This document shows positions 1-12,500 of a stretch of DNA of 64,000 nt, piece after piece (positions within the stretch are counted from its first letter, which is position 1; each line of letters begins with the position of its first letter). The DNA is from Ophiobolus disseminans. Lineage: Eukaryota; Ascomycota; Dothideomycetes; Pleosporales; Phaeosphaeriaceae. The position numbers and the translations under genes were made by a program. The notes below the pieces were generated by a model. The model saw only the letters and a program-made list of their open reading frames with translations. It did not search any database and had not been told where the DNA came from. Location: assembly GCA_010093685.1 (NCBI GenBank), contig MU006229.1:775271-839270 (forward strand). Direction: 5' to 3'.

Positions 1-18
1 CCCCCCCCCCCCCCCCCC
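1..18. repeat. Poly-C homopolymer at window start
   Basis: Eighteen consecutive C residues open the window and no telomeric TTAGGG/CCCTAA motif follows. It may be a contig-end artefact or a genuine homopolymer; the sequence alone does not decide. Confidence 0.9.
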
Positions 19-1440
19 GTGCGCATATAACGTACACTAAGAAACTAAAACGGATTCTCTGCTTTAAAGGCGTCTACACTAGCTGTATTAATATACCTCT
101 AAGTAAACCCGCGGCTAAGTTACTGCACTGCGTAAGAACGATTGTCTAAGATAGCTAAATAATTGGTTCTAATCTACTACCTTTAGTAAGTAGTTAGCTG
201 CGCATATGCTATAAGAGCGAATGCTGCTAGGGCAATACACTACGGAATCCGTATAACTAATAAGCGTAAGAGCAATAAGTTAAACCTAGAGCTAAATCTT
301 AACAAGAGTAGAAGACTAAGACGTAGAGAATTAATAAACCTACGTCTAAGAGAAGACCTACTTCTATGCCTAGATTAATATAAGGCGTTTGTAGGTAGGA
401 GTTAAAGAATAAGTATACTAAGTAGTATTTAAAGTAAGACGAATTCTTAAGGAACTCGAAGGAGGCACTATTTTAGGGTATATATACAGGGCCGCACGTA
501 ACCTAAGGCTAGCCTAGTAGGTCTCCGGAGGCTCCGCCTAATCGGTATCCTAAAGAGGCGTAACAATTAATAAACAACTAGAGCAAGAATAATAACTAAT
601 GGAGCTGCTTATAGAGATAATTAAATAAACACTATAGGCTAACTATTAATACTAAGCGGATTAACGGTACTAAAGCTATTAACCTCCCTTAACGTACAAT
701 AACTTTAACAGGTTCCGCGAATACACGCTAGTATACCCGCAACGACTAAAGAGACTAAGCGTCTCTTTAATTATGCCTTTGGGTAATATAGACCTGTATA
801 AGGCAGTTCCCCTAATTAAGTTTAGCAACGAGAAACTAGATCTAAAAACAATTAATGTCTTTACAAAGATGTAGGACCGCAAGAAGAAGTATACAGGAAA
901 GCCGTACGACCTCCTCGATAATAAATTAAGGTCTTTTACAGCATTTGCTACTACGCAGACATTTAGCCAGACTAATTCCACGCAGTCTTTCCGCGAATCC
1001 TAGAAGGCCGCGCACAAGACTACTACCTCCACTTTGTTAGCTAGCGAATGGACACGTTCCTGACGGTGTATACGAAGCTTAAGAACCACTTCGACACAGA
1101 CGTCAACCACAGCCACTACTCCGCAGGCTAGACGAGGATATCCTTCGTCAAAGTCCGCAGGGAGAATCCAGACAAGACCCTTTATGGGTCCTTAACCTTA
1201 TGCTAGACAAGCTCCAGCTATGTCAAAGGACACTTAGACAGCAGTACATAGGCGAGTACGCGCTCCGTACGACTGTGATTACAGCATGCCGAGGCGTCAA
1301 AGAGTTGCGATGGCGCTTTACAGGCCGTCTCTAGATTGCGAGGTCCTATTCGGAGATCTACGATCTTCGATCGAAAACTCACTCGCCATGACTGCCTCTG
1401 TCAGCTTCACTGAGGCAGACGTAGATGACTAGTACTTCCT
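19..1440 (+). pseudogene. RIP-degraded retroelement with gag-like fragments
   Basis: The first 850 bases are rich in TA dinucleotides and in TAG/TAA triplets in all frames and hold no usable ORF. From about 860 to 1440 broken plus-strand fragments read KYTGKPYDLLDNK (about 885-925) and, in a shifted frame, LKNHFDTDVNHSHY (about 1078-1120). They resemble the gag-like region of fungal LTR retroelements, where a capsid-type domain precedes pol. Stops and frame changes separate the fragments. No LTR, protease or reverse transcriptase is visible nearby, so this is a relic. Assignment to Ty1/copia rather than another LTR family is from memory of similar fungal gag sequences and is weak. Confidence 0.5.
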
Positions 1441-1759
1441 AGACCGCCGGTATAGCCAAAACTGATGAAAGGCACAAGTTTTGGCATGATGATGTGTTGT
1501 ATTGGAAGGCGCGTGAGAGCCTGTACGAGGCTCTCAGGGGCTGCCAAGGCACTAGCTACGCGCGATCACGTGAGAAGTATCAGTGGACCATCGGCTCTGT
1601 CCAACAATTGTTCTATGGAGTAGACAAGCAAGATCATATACAAGAGTTCGCGTAAGCATATGAAGCGGAAAGAGTGGCTGTGAAAGCCATAGAAGGTACT
1701 AGAATGTACCGTGTTCTTATCGGACCGACAGGAGATAACGATGTACCGATGAGGTTGAG

Positions 1760-3460
1760 CTGCCAGGTCTGACACTTCTACTCAATGAGGAAGACTTGGC
1801 AGACGAGAAGAAAAAGTCGCCTCAGAGAACAAAAGCAAGAAAGCTTCTTTGTCGGGCTGGCAGAACACCAGTGCAGGCTGTGGGCGATTATCTTGGTCTA
1901 TTATGGAGAAAAAAAAATTTGGAGCCGTTGTTATGGATAGGTTGCGATTCCAGGTAGTGTGCACTGTCCCCGCTGTATGGACTACCCAAGCGGTCTACAG
2001 AATGAGGGAGGCTGCAGGTCACGCCGGCATCTTGTCGGATCGATCAGCGGGTCCGACATCATTGCGATTCGTCTCGGAACCAGAGGCCGCGGCACTAGCA
2101 ACACTCGAAGATCTCAAGGCACGACCCAACTTCAAAAAAGGCGATACATTTGTCATATGTGATGCGGGCGGTGGTACGGTCGATCTGATCAGTTACAGAG
2201 TGCTTGAGGCGAATCCAATGGTTCTGGCGGAATGCGTTCAAGGCCAAGGGAGGCTGTGTGGGGCAGTCTTCCTGGATTAGGACTTCGAGCCACTAATGGA
2301 ACAGCTCATTGGTAGCGTTTGGGACGTTCCGAAATCTGCGATCAAGGACATGATGAATGTGCAGGGGGAGAATGGGATCAAGCGAGGATTCGAGGGTCAA
2401 AAGAAGGATTGGCAGATACGTCTCCTGTATGAATGCATCGAACGTGGTGCCCCTCATATCATTACCCTGAGCCAGTAGGTTTTTGGCTATCCTGAGATGC
2501 CATGGCTAATTTAGACGAACAGAGGTCATGTGAAGGAGATTTTCGACAATGCCGTCTCTCAAGTCCAAGAGCTGGTCAACGATCAAACAAGTGTGATAGA
2601 AGGTGTTGAAGGCAAACTTCCCAAAGTAAGAGCAAGGAGTTGTGGTTGTTTCTCCACTAATTTAACAAGGAGTAATCATGGTGGGTAGTTTCGGCGGAGA
2701 CCGATATCTCTTCAACACATTGCAGCTTGAGAATAAACATCGTGGTATTGATGTGTATCAATCTATGGGCACAAAGCCGTAAGTACTGCTAAGTGAAGAC
2801 GTTGGCGCTACGACTTACACCGCGCAGCTGGACCGCAATAAGTCGAGGAGCTGTGCTGAAAGCTCTTACCAACTCACTACTCCTAGGTCTAGTCGTGCTT
2901 TCCAAAATTCTACGGTGTAGTTATGGAGCTAGTTTTCACACTCCCTTTAACCCCCACCTCCACCTGAAGCAAGACCGTTTCTATTGCTAGCGAAAGGGAA
3001 CATGGTACGCCAAAAATCAAATGGAGTGGTACTTGCTGAAGGTGAGCGCGTAACCTAATAGCGTAAGAAGAATAGTAGCTCATGTCTGCAAAGGGCGACA
3101 AGACAACCGAGAAGAAACCATATTCGCTACCATGGCGAGAGTCGGTTAGAACTGACACCACTACCAGTACAGCAGACATCGCCGTCTCGATATACACATG
3201 CAATTCGCAATCCCCACCATCGCGGTGGAACATCGATGTACAACGTAGTTGTGTCATCAAGACAACGCAGCCTATTGACATTACCGACCTCGACGAGCTT
3301 GTAGGCGAGGATGGTTTCCCGTTCAAGGAAGTACCTTACGAGCTTGGTGTTAGCGTCATTGGCGTTGCGCTCGACTTTTGCATCACTTGCAAGGGAGAGC
3401 GAATTGGGCATAGCCAGTTCCAGGCGGAGGTACAGGATCATGTACATTCTGAGCCATTTT
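1760..3460 (+). pseudogene. Hsp70-like ATPase gene, broken
   Basis: Plus-strand fragments across several frames resemble the fungal HSPA12-type Hsp70-like proteins (actin-like ATPase fold), not the canonical Hsp70 chaperone. In order: LLLNEEDLADEKKK and TPVQAVGDYLGLLW (1765-1905), then after a run of nine A at 1909-1917 another frame with VVCTVPAVW, FVSEPEAAALATL and the phosphate-binding motif DAGGGTVDLISY (1950-2200). A stop at 2278-2280 precedes MEQLIGSVWDVPKSAI. GSFGGDRYLFNTLQL (about 2680-2730) matches the family's GGFG motif, and the C-terminal part runs from about 2910 to 3460. The first phosphate loop is absent, so the 5' end is lost. At least three stops and several frame changes make it a pseudogene. 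The direct PITAQSK-type repeats near 3540-3660 are a low-complexity tail. Confidence 0.75.
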
Positions 3461-3676
3461 GTCCAGTATCAGACGGCATTGTTGCGGCGGCACCCGTGGG
3501 AGACAATGCTCTCGTCACGACGAGCTCTGGAGGACATGTACCCATCGCTACGCCATCTGAAGAGCACATGCCTATCAACGCGCAATCGAAAACACATGAA
3601 CCCGTCACTGCGCAATCCAAAGGTTCCCAACCCACCACCACGCAACCCAAAGAGCCCCCACCCAAGCCGCACATAA

Positions 3677-4015
3677 CACGCAGACACGCTCCCCCACAAC
3701 ACTCAAGCAGCAGAACGGCCTCCCACCCCACCACCAAAAGCATTCCTCGCAATAGCCCCAGCCCACCAACTACAAGCCGTAGTCACACACAACTACACCG
3801 CCCGCGCCTGGGGCCAGCACTCTGTCGTATCGGGCGAATACGTCAGGGTTGTTAGTTTCTACGCGCAGAAAGGGTGGACGAGTGTAAAGAAGGACGGCTT
3901 GATTGGGGCGGTGCCGGCGAGTTGCGTTGATTCAGTAATGGGCGGGGGCGATTTGCTTAATAGGATTCCCGAAAGGGAGGGGGGATGTCCCATGGCAGGT
4001 ACTAGTCCTGCATAA
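3677..4015 (+). pseudogene. SH3-domain fragment in a shifted frame downstream of Hsp70-like pseudogene
   Basis: In frame 2, opening just after the TAA at 3674-3676 and ending at the TAA at 4013-4015, the sequence reads a Pro-rich lead (PPTPPPK) and then an SH3-like fold: AVVTHNYTA, GEYVRVVSFY, KGWTSVKKDGLIGAVPASCV. The ALYDY-like start, the W of the n-Src/distal strands and the GLIGxVPASYV-like end are all recognisable. The upstream Hsp70-like C-terminus lies in frame 1, so joining the two needs a frameshift or an unseen intron. Whether the parent gene fused Hsp70-like and SH3 modules, or two relics abut, is unresolved. Confidence 0.6.
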
Positions 4016-6586
4016 TCGTGTATTTTAGCATGCCCTTCCATGGCAACGTACTCGGACGTGTCCCAAGCCCATGGATTGTGAGAACGAGTCATGGTTGCGC
4101 GGAGAGTCATGCCACGAGCTGCGCGGCTTTGTGGACATATGCCAGTAGCGAGAGACAAAGACAGTAGAGCGACACGCTCCGTATGTGTGAACCCCAGCGG
4201 CATTAGATATTGTCGACGGATCGAGTGCGCGGGCGAGGCGGTCGCGGGAGCGCATGCGAGGAACAAAGATGATGATCGGATTCGGTTCGCTGCTCCGATG
4301 ATTGGTGCTGGCGGATAGATGCTTCGACGACAATGTCAGCGGTCTAGCAACCATAAGGTATCCATGTAGGATACCGCATGGCCGGCACAGAAGCAGTAGA
4401 GAAGGCGCCAACTGCTTCGCGATGAATAGGCGGATGGGTGATGCACGTCTTTTCCGCCCTGCCTCGCTGACAGCTGGACTAGACGTGCAGGCCAAGAGCT
4501 AAGAGCATATCAACCACGCCTCGCGAGTCGCAATCGCGTTGGGGCAGTGGGCCTTTGCGCAATTGAGAGGAGAGTGGATTTCGCTATAGATAGCGAGGAT
4601 CCAAATGTGACTGTCCTCTTGCAATCGGTGTATGCTACTATTTGTCGTCGCTGCGCAGGGAATTGGTATGGTGTCTTGTAGTATCTGGCCGCTTCATGGT
4701 GCCGCGCTAGACGTCGCGTCAACCGTGAATGGCCAGTCGGCGTGCTTGGTCGCAGGGCCTGCCAGATGCTGGCGGTTTGGGTTGGCGATGAAGCCGTGAT
4801 CCACCACAACTACAGCTGCGTCGCGCGCGGGCTCGAAGGGGTTGGTGCGGCTATCGCGGTGGAGGGTCATGGTGCCGATGGAGTTGGCGGCTTTGTTGGA
4901 CTTGAGCCACCGCAAGCACTGCAAGGCCGTGGGTAGCACATAGGAAGAAGTAGGTTCTCGTACGATTGGAGGTCGCGGTATTGTTAGGGAAAGGTTTCTG
5001 GGTATTGTGTTAGGACGTGCCGCATTGCGCAGTCAGTGGTGGGAAACTTACACATGACGTGTCCGTGGCTTTCGACAGCTACTCTGCTATACCATGAATC
5101 ACAATGAGATACGCGGTGTGGTCGACTTGATTCCATGACTGCGACACTGCGAAACTGCGCAGGCGCTCGCTCGAGGGGAGACATGGCGGGCTGTTGCCGA
5201 CCTGGAATGCGTGGAAAGGCCCCGGGAGATGCAAAGCAGTGTGCTTTTCACAATGCGCGCTGTAAAGCTGGTATCGACAATCGCACGAAAAGAAGTCGTT
5301 CGGGCATGATGTCGGCTTAGAGTTGGAAGCCAGCGGAGGCTATATGGGCGGGTTTCGACTCGTGGGCGTTATTACTTCGCGCACGAGCGGGCTAGGAAAT
5401 CTTGCGGGGATCATCACCGCTCATCTCGCCGTCTCGTCTCACACTAGACTATGAACACGACCTCTCCAGGGCTATCAAGCGGTACGAGTAATTTTCTGAA
5501 TGACTACTTAAGCAGCCCAATGCAGCGAACCGTACGGCCATGTCAAGACGATGGGCGCAGCTACCAGAGCACCATCGTGCGACGTTATCCTTGGTTTGCG
5601 CCAAACGCCCTGGCGCCCCTCTCCAACGCATCAGTTTTGAAGCAGCTTTACTCCCACATCTCCCAAATATATCCTTAAATTTGCGCTCGGAGTGTACAGA
5701 AAATAAAAGTCCCTACGATGGTGTTATCTATTTTGTCAAACTACAAAAAGGCCGACCTTCTTGCAGTCGTAGCATGAAGGTTGATATAGTTGATAGTCTG
5801 ACACACACCCTTAGTTTTGGCGGTAGATGAAGAACTGAACAAAGTGAAGAGTTCGACGGCGTCGATATAGGCGGTAGTCGATAATGATGATATAGTTAGG
5901 TTTAATAATAACCTATGCGATTGCGACTTGGCGCTCACAGGCATCGGTGGATCTTGGTAGCCCCCGGCACTTCTAACGCAGCACATTGGCTCAACGTGGC
6001 ACTGGCTCCTCCCCCAGCCCCGCTCTTGGCATTCTTGCTTGTGGTCACCCACCAGAATCTGACGATGCTGGTGCGCTTCCAACGGTTTCCGGGCTCATAA
6101 CTATCGCAATAGACAAGGTGTCAATAACTGCATATGAGAACTATGTTGATTGTCCTACGGAGTAGACAAGCAAGTATATATACATAAGGTATACGTAAGT
6201 ACATGATGTGGAATGAGGGGCTTTGAAGGTAGTAGAAGATGGTCGAAGATTCTGCCAAGAAGAATCGGGCCGATTCCAAGAAGGCTAATCCTGAATGGCA
6301 ACGTGTTTTGCGGTGGCGGGGTGCCTGGTTACTCGCCCCGCAGTTCGTATTCGGCTTCGTGTTCAGCCCCATGTTCAGCTCCCTTCAACGTCCCTTGTGC
6401 TACTTACTATCTTGGCTCCATGTTCAGCTTCATGTACAATTTCGCGTCGCTCTGCACTCATCCCCGAGCATTTCTTACTTCCGTTGACTTGATACTCCAA
6501 GTGATCGGGGACTCCTCTAGTTTTAATTAGAACCATCGCTGTCATCGCGTTGTTGTGTCGCTCGCCGAGCAGGAGATCATGCAGAC
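4016..6586. other. Gene-poor stretch, no supported coding region
   Basis: Only short overlapping ORFs on both strands are present (at most 156 codons) and none shows a recognisable domain, signal peptide or clear codon bias. Base composition is near balanced, unlike the RIP-affected DNA to its left. The only structure I can support is the dispersed repeat at 6131-6299. The 5' region of the large gene starting at 6587 lies at its right end; no promoter element stands out. Confidence 0.6.
6131..6299 (-). repeat. Dispersed ~170-bp repeat, uninterrupted copy
   Basis: Read on the minus strand, this segment matches 17818-17949 followed directly by 18315-18357 at high identity, with a few transitions. 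In the other locus the match is interrupted by a 365-bp inverted-repeat element. This copy carries the sequence TATACTTGCTTGTCTACTCC once and therefore represents the empty insertion site. The nature of the repeat itself is unknown; no coding potential is seen. Confidence 0.8.
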
Positions 6587-9500
6587 ATGCCTGCCCCGGG
6601 CATCCTTAGCTTCGTCGAGTTCGTCGGTCGGGAAAGAAACCCTGGCTTAGTACCCTCGGCCCTGGAAGCGGTTCGACATCTTCCCGTGATCAAGGATGGC
6701 TCGCTGTTCTCTGTTCGAGAACATGTTCGCGCCAACGCAATGGGGAGAAAGGTGGTAATCAAAATATTGAAGAAATCACTATCTTCAGGAACATCAAATG
6801 GTGCGACTGGTAATGAGTTGGAACGAGTTATACGGGAAATCAGGATCCTCTCTTCAAGGCCGGTGGTCCTTCACAGTAATCTCATCGGACTGGAGAGCAT
6901 TGAATTTGGAATCCACTCTGGGGACCCGTTCGAGATCTGTCCAGCATTGGTACTTGAGAGGGCACCTCATGGAAGTTTAGACGATTTCTTGAAAAAGAAC
7001 AAAGTTCTGAGTTGGCAAACGAAGAAGAGTCTATGCCGCGACATTGCGAACGGGCTGCAGTGTCTCCATCAGTCTGGCGTTTTTCATGGTGATCTTCAAT
7101 CCTCTCATGTTCTCATCTTTGACCACCCCGAGCATCAATACACGGCTAAACTCACTGGGTTCGGCGACTGTCAGATCCTCACTGGAAAGATATCTACGGA
7201 CCAATTCACCTTTGGCGGAACCCATCCCTTCCGAGCCCCCGAGATTGAAGAAGGCTCCACTACCCTCGACCAATGCCTAAAAGCTGACCTTTTCTCCATG
7301 GGCCTGCTATTCTGGTCCATCTTCGTCAACCAGGACTTCTTCGAATCCTTTGACCTGCCTCTGGACCAGACATTCCGCATCAACGACATCATGGACATAC
7401 TGCAGCTTCCATACCTCTTCAGGTTCATACCGCTTTTGGTTGAGCACGAGATTGGTATGGTTCAGGAACAGGAGTTCAGTATGCTGCAGAAGCTTTTCGC
7501 GTGTACAGTACGACTCTCTCCAAGGCTGAGGGATCTGGACCAAGCCTTGACGCTTCTCAGCTCTGGGGTTGGGCAAATCACCACTGTTATGGGAGTATCT
7601 GACAACATCCAAATCGAACCATTGGATTTTAGCTTCGACGAAATCAGGGTTTCAGTCGACGTGCTCAGGCTCCTTCCTCATCTCGTTGCGAAACAATACT
7701 TGGCAGCGCTGGATACTCTTCACAACACCACTGATCCCAGCTATCCGCTTAGAATAAGCGCAACTTGGATTGAGTTCATCTGCCACTTCTACGGCTACGG
7801 CACTGAACAAAGCCCACGGAAGGCAGCGGAAATTCTAGAAAAGTGCGTGAATGAGAAAGGGGAGCTAGCCGACTTGGCTGGCCTCCTTGTTCCTGTCTTG
7901 CGTGCGGCTCTGATCGATGATTTGGAGACACAAATGCCACTAAGTGTAGCCGAGTTGTCAGTGACCAACGCGGGCTGGGATGGGAAGCTGGGCCCATGGA
8001 TCAAGCTCGGACAACGCCCTGTACCAAAAGCTGAGCTGCATGGACTTACCGTAGGACTGGAAGAGGCAATGTCGATGTGGCCCACGGTTCAGGAAGATGC
8101 CAACAACTTGGCGACCGATTGCGAATCCTCCAATACCTTGCTCCACGCCTTTGCCCTGTATGGTCAGTTGGAACAAGTGAGATATCTCGTTGAGCTACCG
8201 AATTTTGATATCGAAGCCGTCAACGACACAGGTGAGACTGCGCTGCTTCTTGCTTGTCGGTATGGCCATCATGAGATCGCTGCGCTTCTACTGGATCACG
8301 GTGCTGATGCTTCTATCCAAACGAAGACTGGAGAGTCTGGTCTCCATTGGCTGTGCTCCATTCCCAGTGACCATCGCAATCACCTCACTTTGGAGCTGGT
8401 GAAGAAGGGAGCGCAGCTGCTCACCTACACCAAGATCGATGACGAATGGGCCCCGATAACACCTGGACTCGACTTTCTGAAAGATGGCAGGATTGCTGGC
8501 GAGCCTCTTCTACGGGCGGTCGCAAATCGAGATATCGCGACCGTGCAACTTTTGCTACTTCTTATCGGAGTTGTTGTAATTAGAATGGACTCACGGGTGC
8601 AATTGGTCTTGCTGGTTACCCACGTCCTGGAGCGCCCCCTTCGCCTTGCCTGCGAGCTGCATCTTTACGATATTATCCAGGTTCTTTGCGAAGAATTCAA
8701 GCAGATTGTAGCAAAGCTGGATCTTGCAGGAGTCCCACCAGAATTACAAGAGATTATAGACTCCCTGGAAACAGACTCAGGCGCCATCGGTTCCCTATTC
8801 ATGACTGTCACAAACTCGAACTTCGCATCCCGCATCGCAGTTGACATGAGCTTCCAGGTCCATCGGCTCTGCTACCACAAAGCGGACTGGAAAGCTGCCT
8901 GTAGACGCACGCAAGCCGTTCTGCTCACATATGGCTTTGCTACCAGTATGTTGAAAACAGAAAGGGGCCCGTACACCACTCTCGCCTATGCAGTTCGATG
9001 CGGGAATGATGAAGCCTTGCGGTTCTTCCTTGGCATCGAGGCTCTGAAGAGAGGCATTGATAATGCCGATAACCGAGGATACACGCTGGTGCACCATGCT
9101 ATCGAAAGTCGTCAGCGCAACGTATTATTAACGTTGGTAGAGTACGGAGCAACACTCGATCTTCGTCAAGCCAAAGACCCCAAGCACTGTCTTAGTGGAG
9201 TCGAAGCCAGCTACCTTCATGTGCTGGGTTCTGTCAGATGTGATGATCCCGCCTTTATCCAACTCTTCCTCGACCATGGTGTACCAGCAACGATTCGCGA
9301 CAATCGCGGCTTGAGTGCTTTGAGCCTGGCTCTCAAACGCGGCGCATTCACTCTGGCTGAAATCTTGATCGAAAACGGGGCGAATATCCTAGAAGAGGGC
9401 ATCTTTGGCGTGACTTTCCTCGGAGAGCTATTCATCCCCGATCAAGCAAATCAGCATGACGACCTCTTTGCCACATTCAAGTTCCTACTGTCTTATCAGG

Positions 9501-12500
9501 ACCGTGGTGTTCCGATGGTCCTCACTCGTCAACAGCACAAGTACACTGTATTCCACACCGCCGCGGCATATCCTCGCGACGATGAGTTGTATCCCAGAAT
9601 GATAGACACTATTTTCGAGACCTTTGGAGATCGAGAGTTGCTGGAAGCGCAAGCGGATACTCCTGCCAAATCCACAGCTTTGCAAATCGCGATTAGCATG
9701 TATAACCCTGTGGTAGTCAGAGCGTTGCTAGCTGCAGGAGTCCATCTGCACGACAAAGATGTCGCTGGTCGAACACCGCTCGCCTACGCAATGGAGCTCC
9801 TGTACAGGCTAGTCCACGAGGAATCTCAGCGCAAAGACAAGGTGAGAATGCACAAACTTGATAGGATATCCGAAATTGTACTTCTTTTATCCGAAAAGTC
9901 AGGATGGCCTGATAAAATGGTGCATTTTCCAAGACTCCTTGCCGCATTCGATGAAGCCGAGCCTCTGATCAAGAAGATGGCGTGCTCGGAGCATCGCGTT
10001 GCCAGCATGCGTCATCTCGAGAACGTCATCCTCTCCATCATCGGCGAGGGTTACGCGCCTATGCTCGCCACCATGTCACTCCACCACCTTGATCTCGTCC
10101 GTCGCATATCGATGAAGCGCCTCCAGCCGGCGCTGACCATGGATCTGGAGTACAGGGTACTTCCACATATAGACTTCACCCACCCTACGGCCAGTTTCGA
10201 CGGCGTGAAGGCAAAGATCTCGTGGTGCAAGAGTTTGAGCAACAATTTCCTGCAAGACTACCAGATCGCCGCTGCGTTTGAGTGGTTTCTGGATCTTATA
10301 CAGCGCGATGCTCTTCCTGATGGGCAGTTGAAAGATGTGGCGGAGGTGTTGAGGAAGTATGCTTTCTCGGGTCGAAGATCGGACCTTCAACTGGATCCAG
10401 ATATCGTTCGATACCCATTTACCCTGCTCAAGTGGTATGAGAAAGTGACTTCAGAAGATGCTATGGTACTTGGCAAGGACAACATGGCCAAGGTACAAGG
10501 GTTCATGCAGTTGTTAAGGGAGCGTAGGGAAGCTAGGATGCAGAAGAAGTTTCCTCTCCCACCCTTTGACGAGGAATTTGCACGTCTCCATTTCGACCAC
10601 TTGCATCCCGAAAAACTGAACCCCGAAAGAGCCGTGGCAACTGTTCTGCTAGTCACAAGATGCCGCTGCTTCTTCGACCGTATCGGCCTCTTCTCTCGGT
10701 TTAAAATGACGCGCATGTGTCAGAGAATGACCTCGATTGACGACGATGTGTTTGCCGAACGACTGGAGAAGTCAAGGACAGACTTGACCAAGGATATTGA
10801 TGGGCTTTGTACCTGGAAGACCGAGATCGGGTTGCCAGCGCATAGGACATACCCGCTTTCGACTATGAAGTGGATGCTTGTGGATGAGGAGCTGTATCAC
10901 AAGTACTCACTGCTTGCTCATCCTGAGGACCTCGAACTTGAGCAAAATGACGCTACTCAGGGTCAGCTACCGCAGCAAGTGCTAAACTTCCCAGTCACTA
11001 TCAGCACGAAATGGGCGCTTCCGTACGAACCTCTCGATTTCGACAGGAACGAGATCCGGCTTCTAACGGTATTGCCTGCGACCGGTGAAGCGGATGAGAT
11101 GGTGCGCTGCAGGATGGAGCATTTCTCCGTCGCGCCAAAAAAATACACGGTCGAATATCGCGAATATGTCGAGTCATGTGATAAGAATACCATCTCGCCA
11201 GCTGACTACCACAGACGTTGGAAGAATAAGAACCAAGCGAGTAGATTCATCTGGGGCGACTTCTCCTGCCTCAGTTACACATGGGGCGACCCCAACGATA
11301 CCAGGACCATCATGATTAACGGGTTGGAAGTCACCGTTCGGTCCAACCTCGAGGCCGCACTACGGTCGTTCCGACAGCAAGAAGAGTTTCAGCGCGGTCT
11401 TATGCTTTGGATAGATGCGCTGTGCATCAACCAGGGTGACATGGAAGAGAAGGAAAAGACGATTCGAGACATGCAGAATATTTATCTTGGTGCGCACACT
11501 GTCACGATGTGGTTGGGCGCGGGAAGTAGCAAGTCGGACGAAGCGATGCATACGATCCACAACTTCATTGCTAAATATACAAAGTCAATGGACGACCCTA
11601 TAGATGTGCGCCGTGTGGAGCTGCTGGATCCTCCCCCAATATGGTTCTCCAGCGTCGTCTACCCAGCTGTGATACAGCTCATGGATCGACCATATTGGAG
11701 ACGTCTGTGGATCATGCAGGAGATCACAGCGTGTGCTCCATGCGAGAAGATCTACGTTGGCAACTTCCACATATCGTGGAATGAGCTTGTGCTGCTGCTC
11801 AAGTTCTGCATGTCTACGCGAGATAGTGTAGAATTCAATGATGAGTACACGGAGACGCTCAACAATCGTGTACTGTCGTGCATTCAACAGGCCTACATTC
11901 TGACCACCATGGCAGAGACCTATCGCTGGGTCTCTGGAGTAGGCAAACTAAACACGTCAGTCGAGTACGGGAGGGCGTCTTCATGGCTGGACCTTGGACG
12001 AACATCTCAAGTCACTGACGAGCGCGATCGCGTGTACGGTATCCTTGGTCTCATTCCAGAACGGGTTTCATCTCGTATCATGCCAAGCTACACGAGCAGT
12101 CTGGCGCAGGTGTACAGAAGCTTATCAAGAGCGTTGATCGAAGCCTCTGGATGTTTCGATGAGAGCTTTGCCGGTGGTACCAACGCCAATTCTGGCCTGA
12201 CTTCATGGGCCGTCGATATGCGCGATACTACGGGCTTATGGCCCAAGAATGGACGAGCAGGTGGTTTCGAAAACCCATACGACGACTTCTTGAAGACTGG
12301 CCAACTCTGCCGCATCACCGTCAAAAAGGAACCTACGGCAGATGACCCGATTCCAGATGAAACCGACGACGCCGCTCACTACAGCTTCTCCAAGGATGGC
12401 ACCGTGCTCACGATCGCCGCTATGCAGGTCGACACTATAACCGGCATCTCAGGCCCCATCGTAAAATACACCACCCCCATCACCGTCATCAACGCAGCCT

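Noticed and set aside
1..18. Telomere
   Set aside because: A pure C run without TTAGGG-type repeats.
4025..4495. 156-codon minus-strand ORF
   Set aside because: Equally open frames overlap it on both strands, it shows no domain or signal peptide, and part lies antisense to the SH3 fragment.
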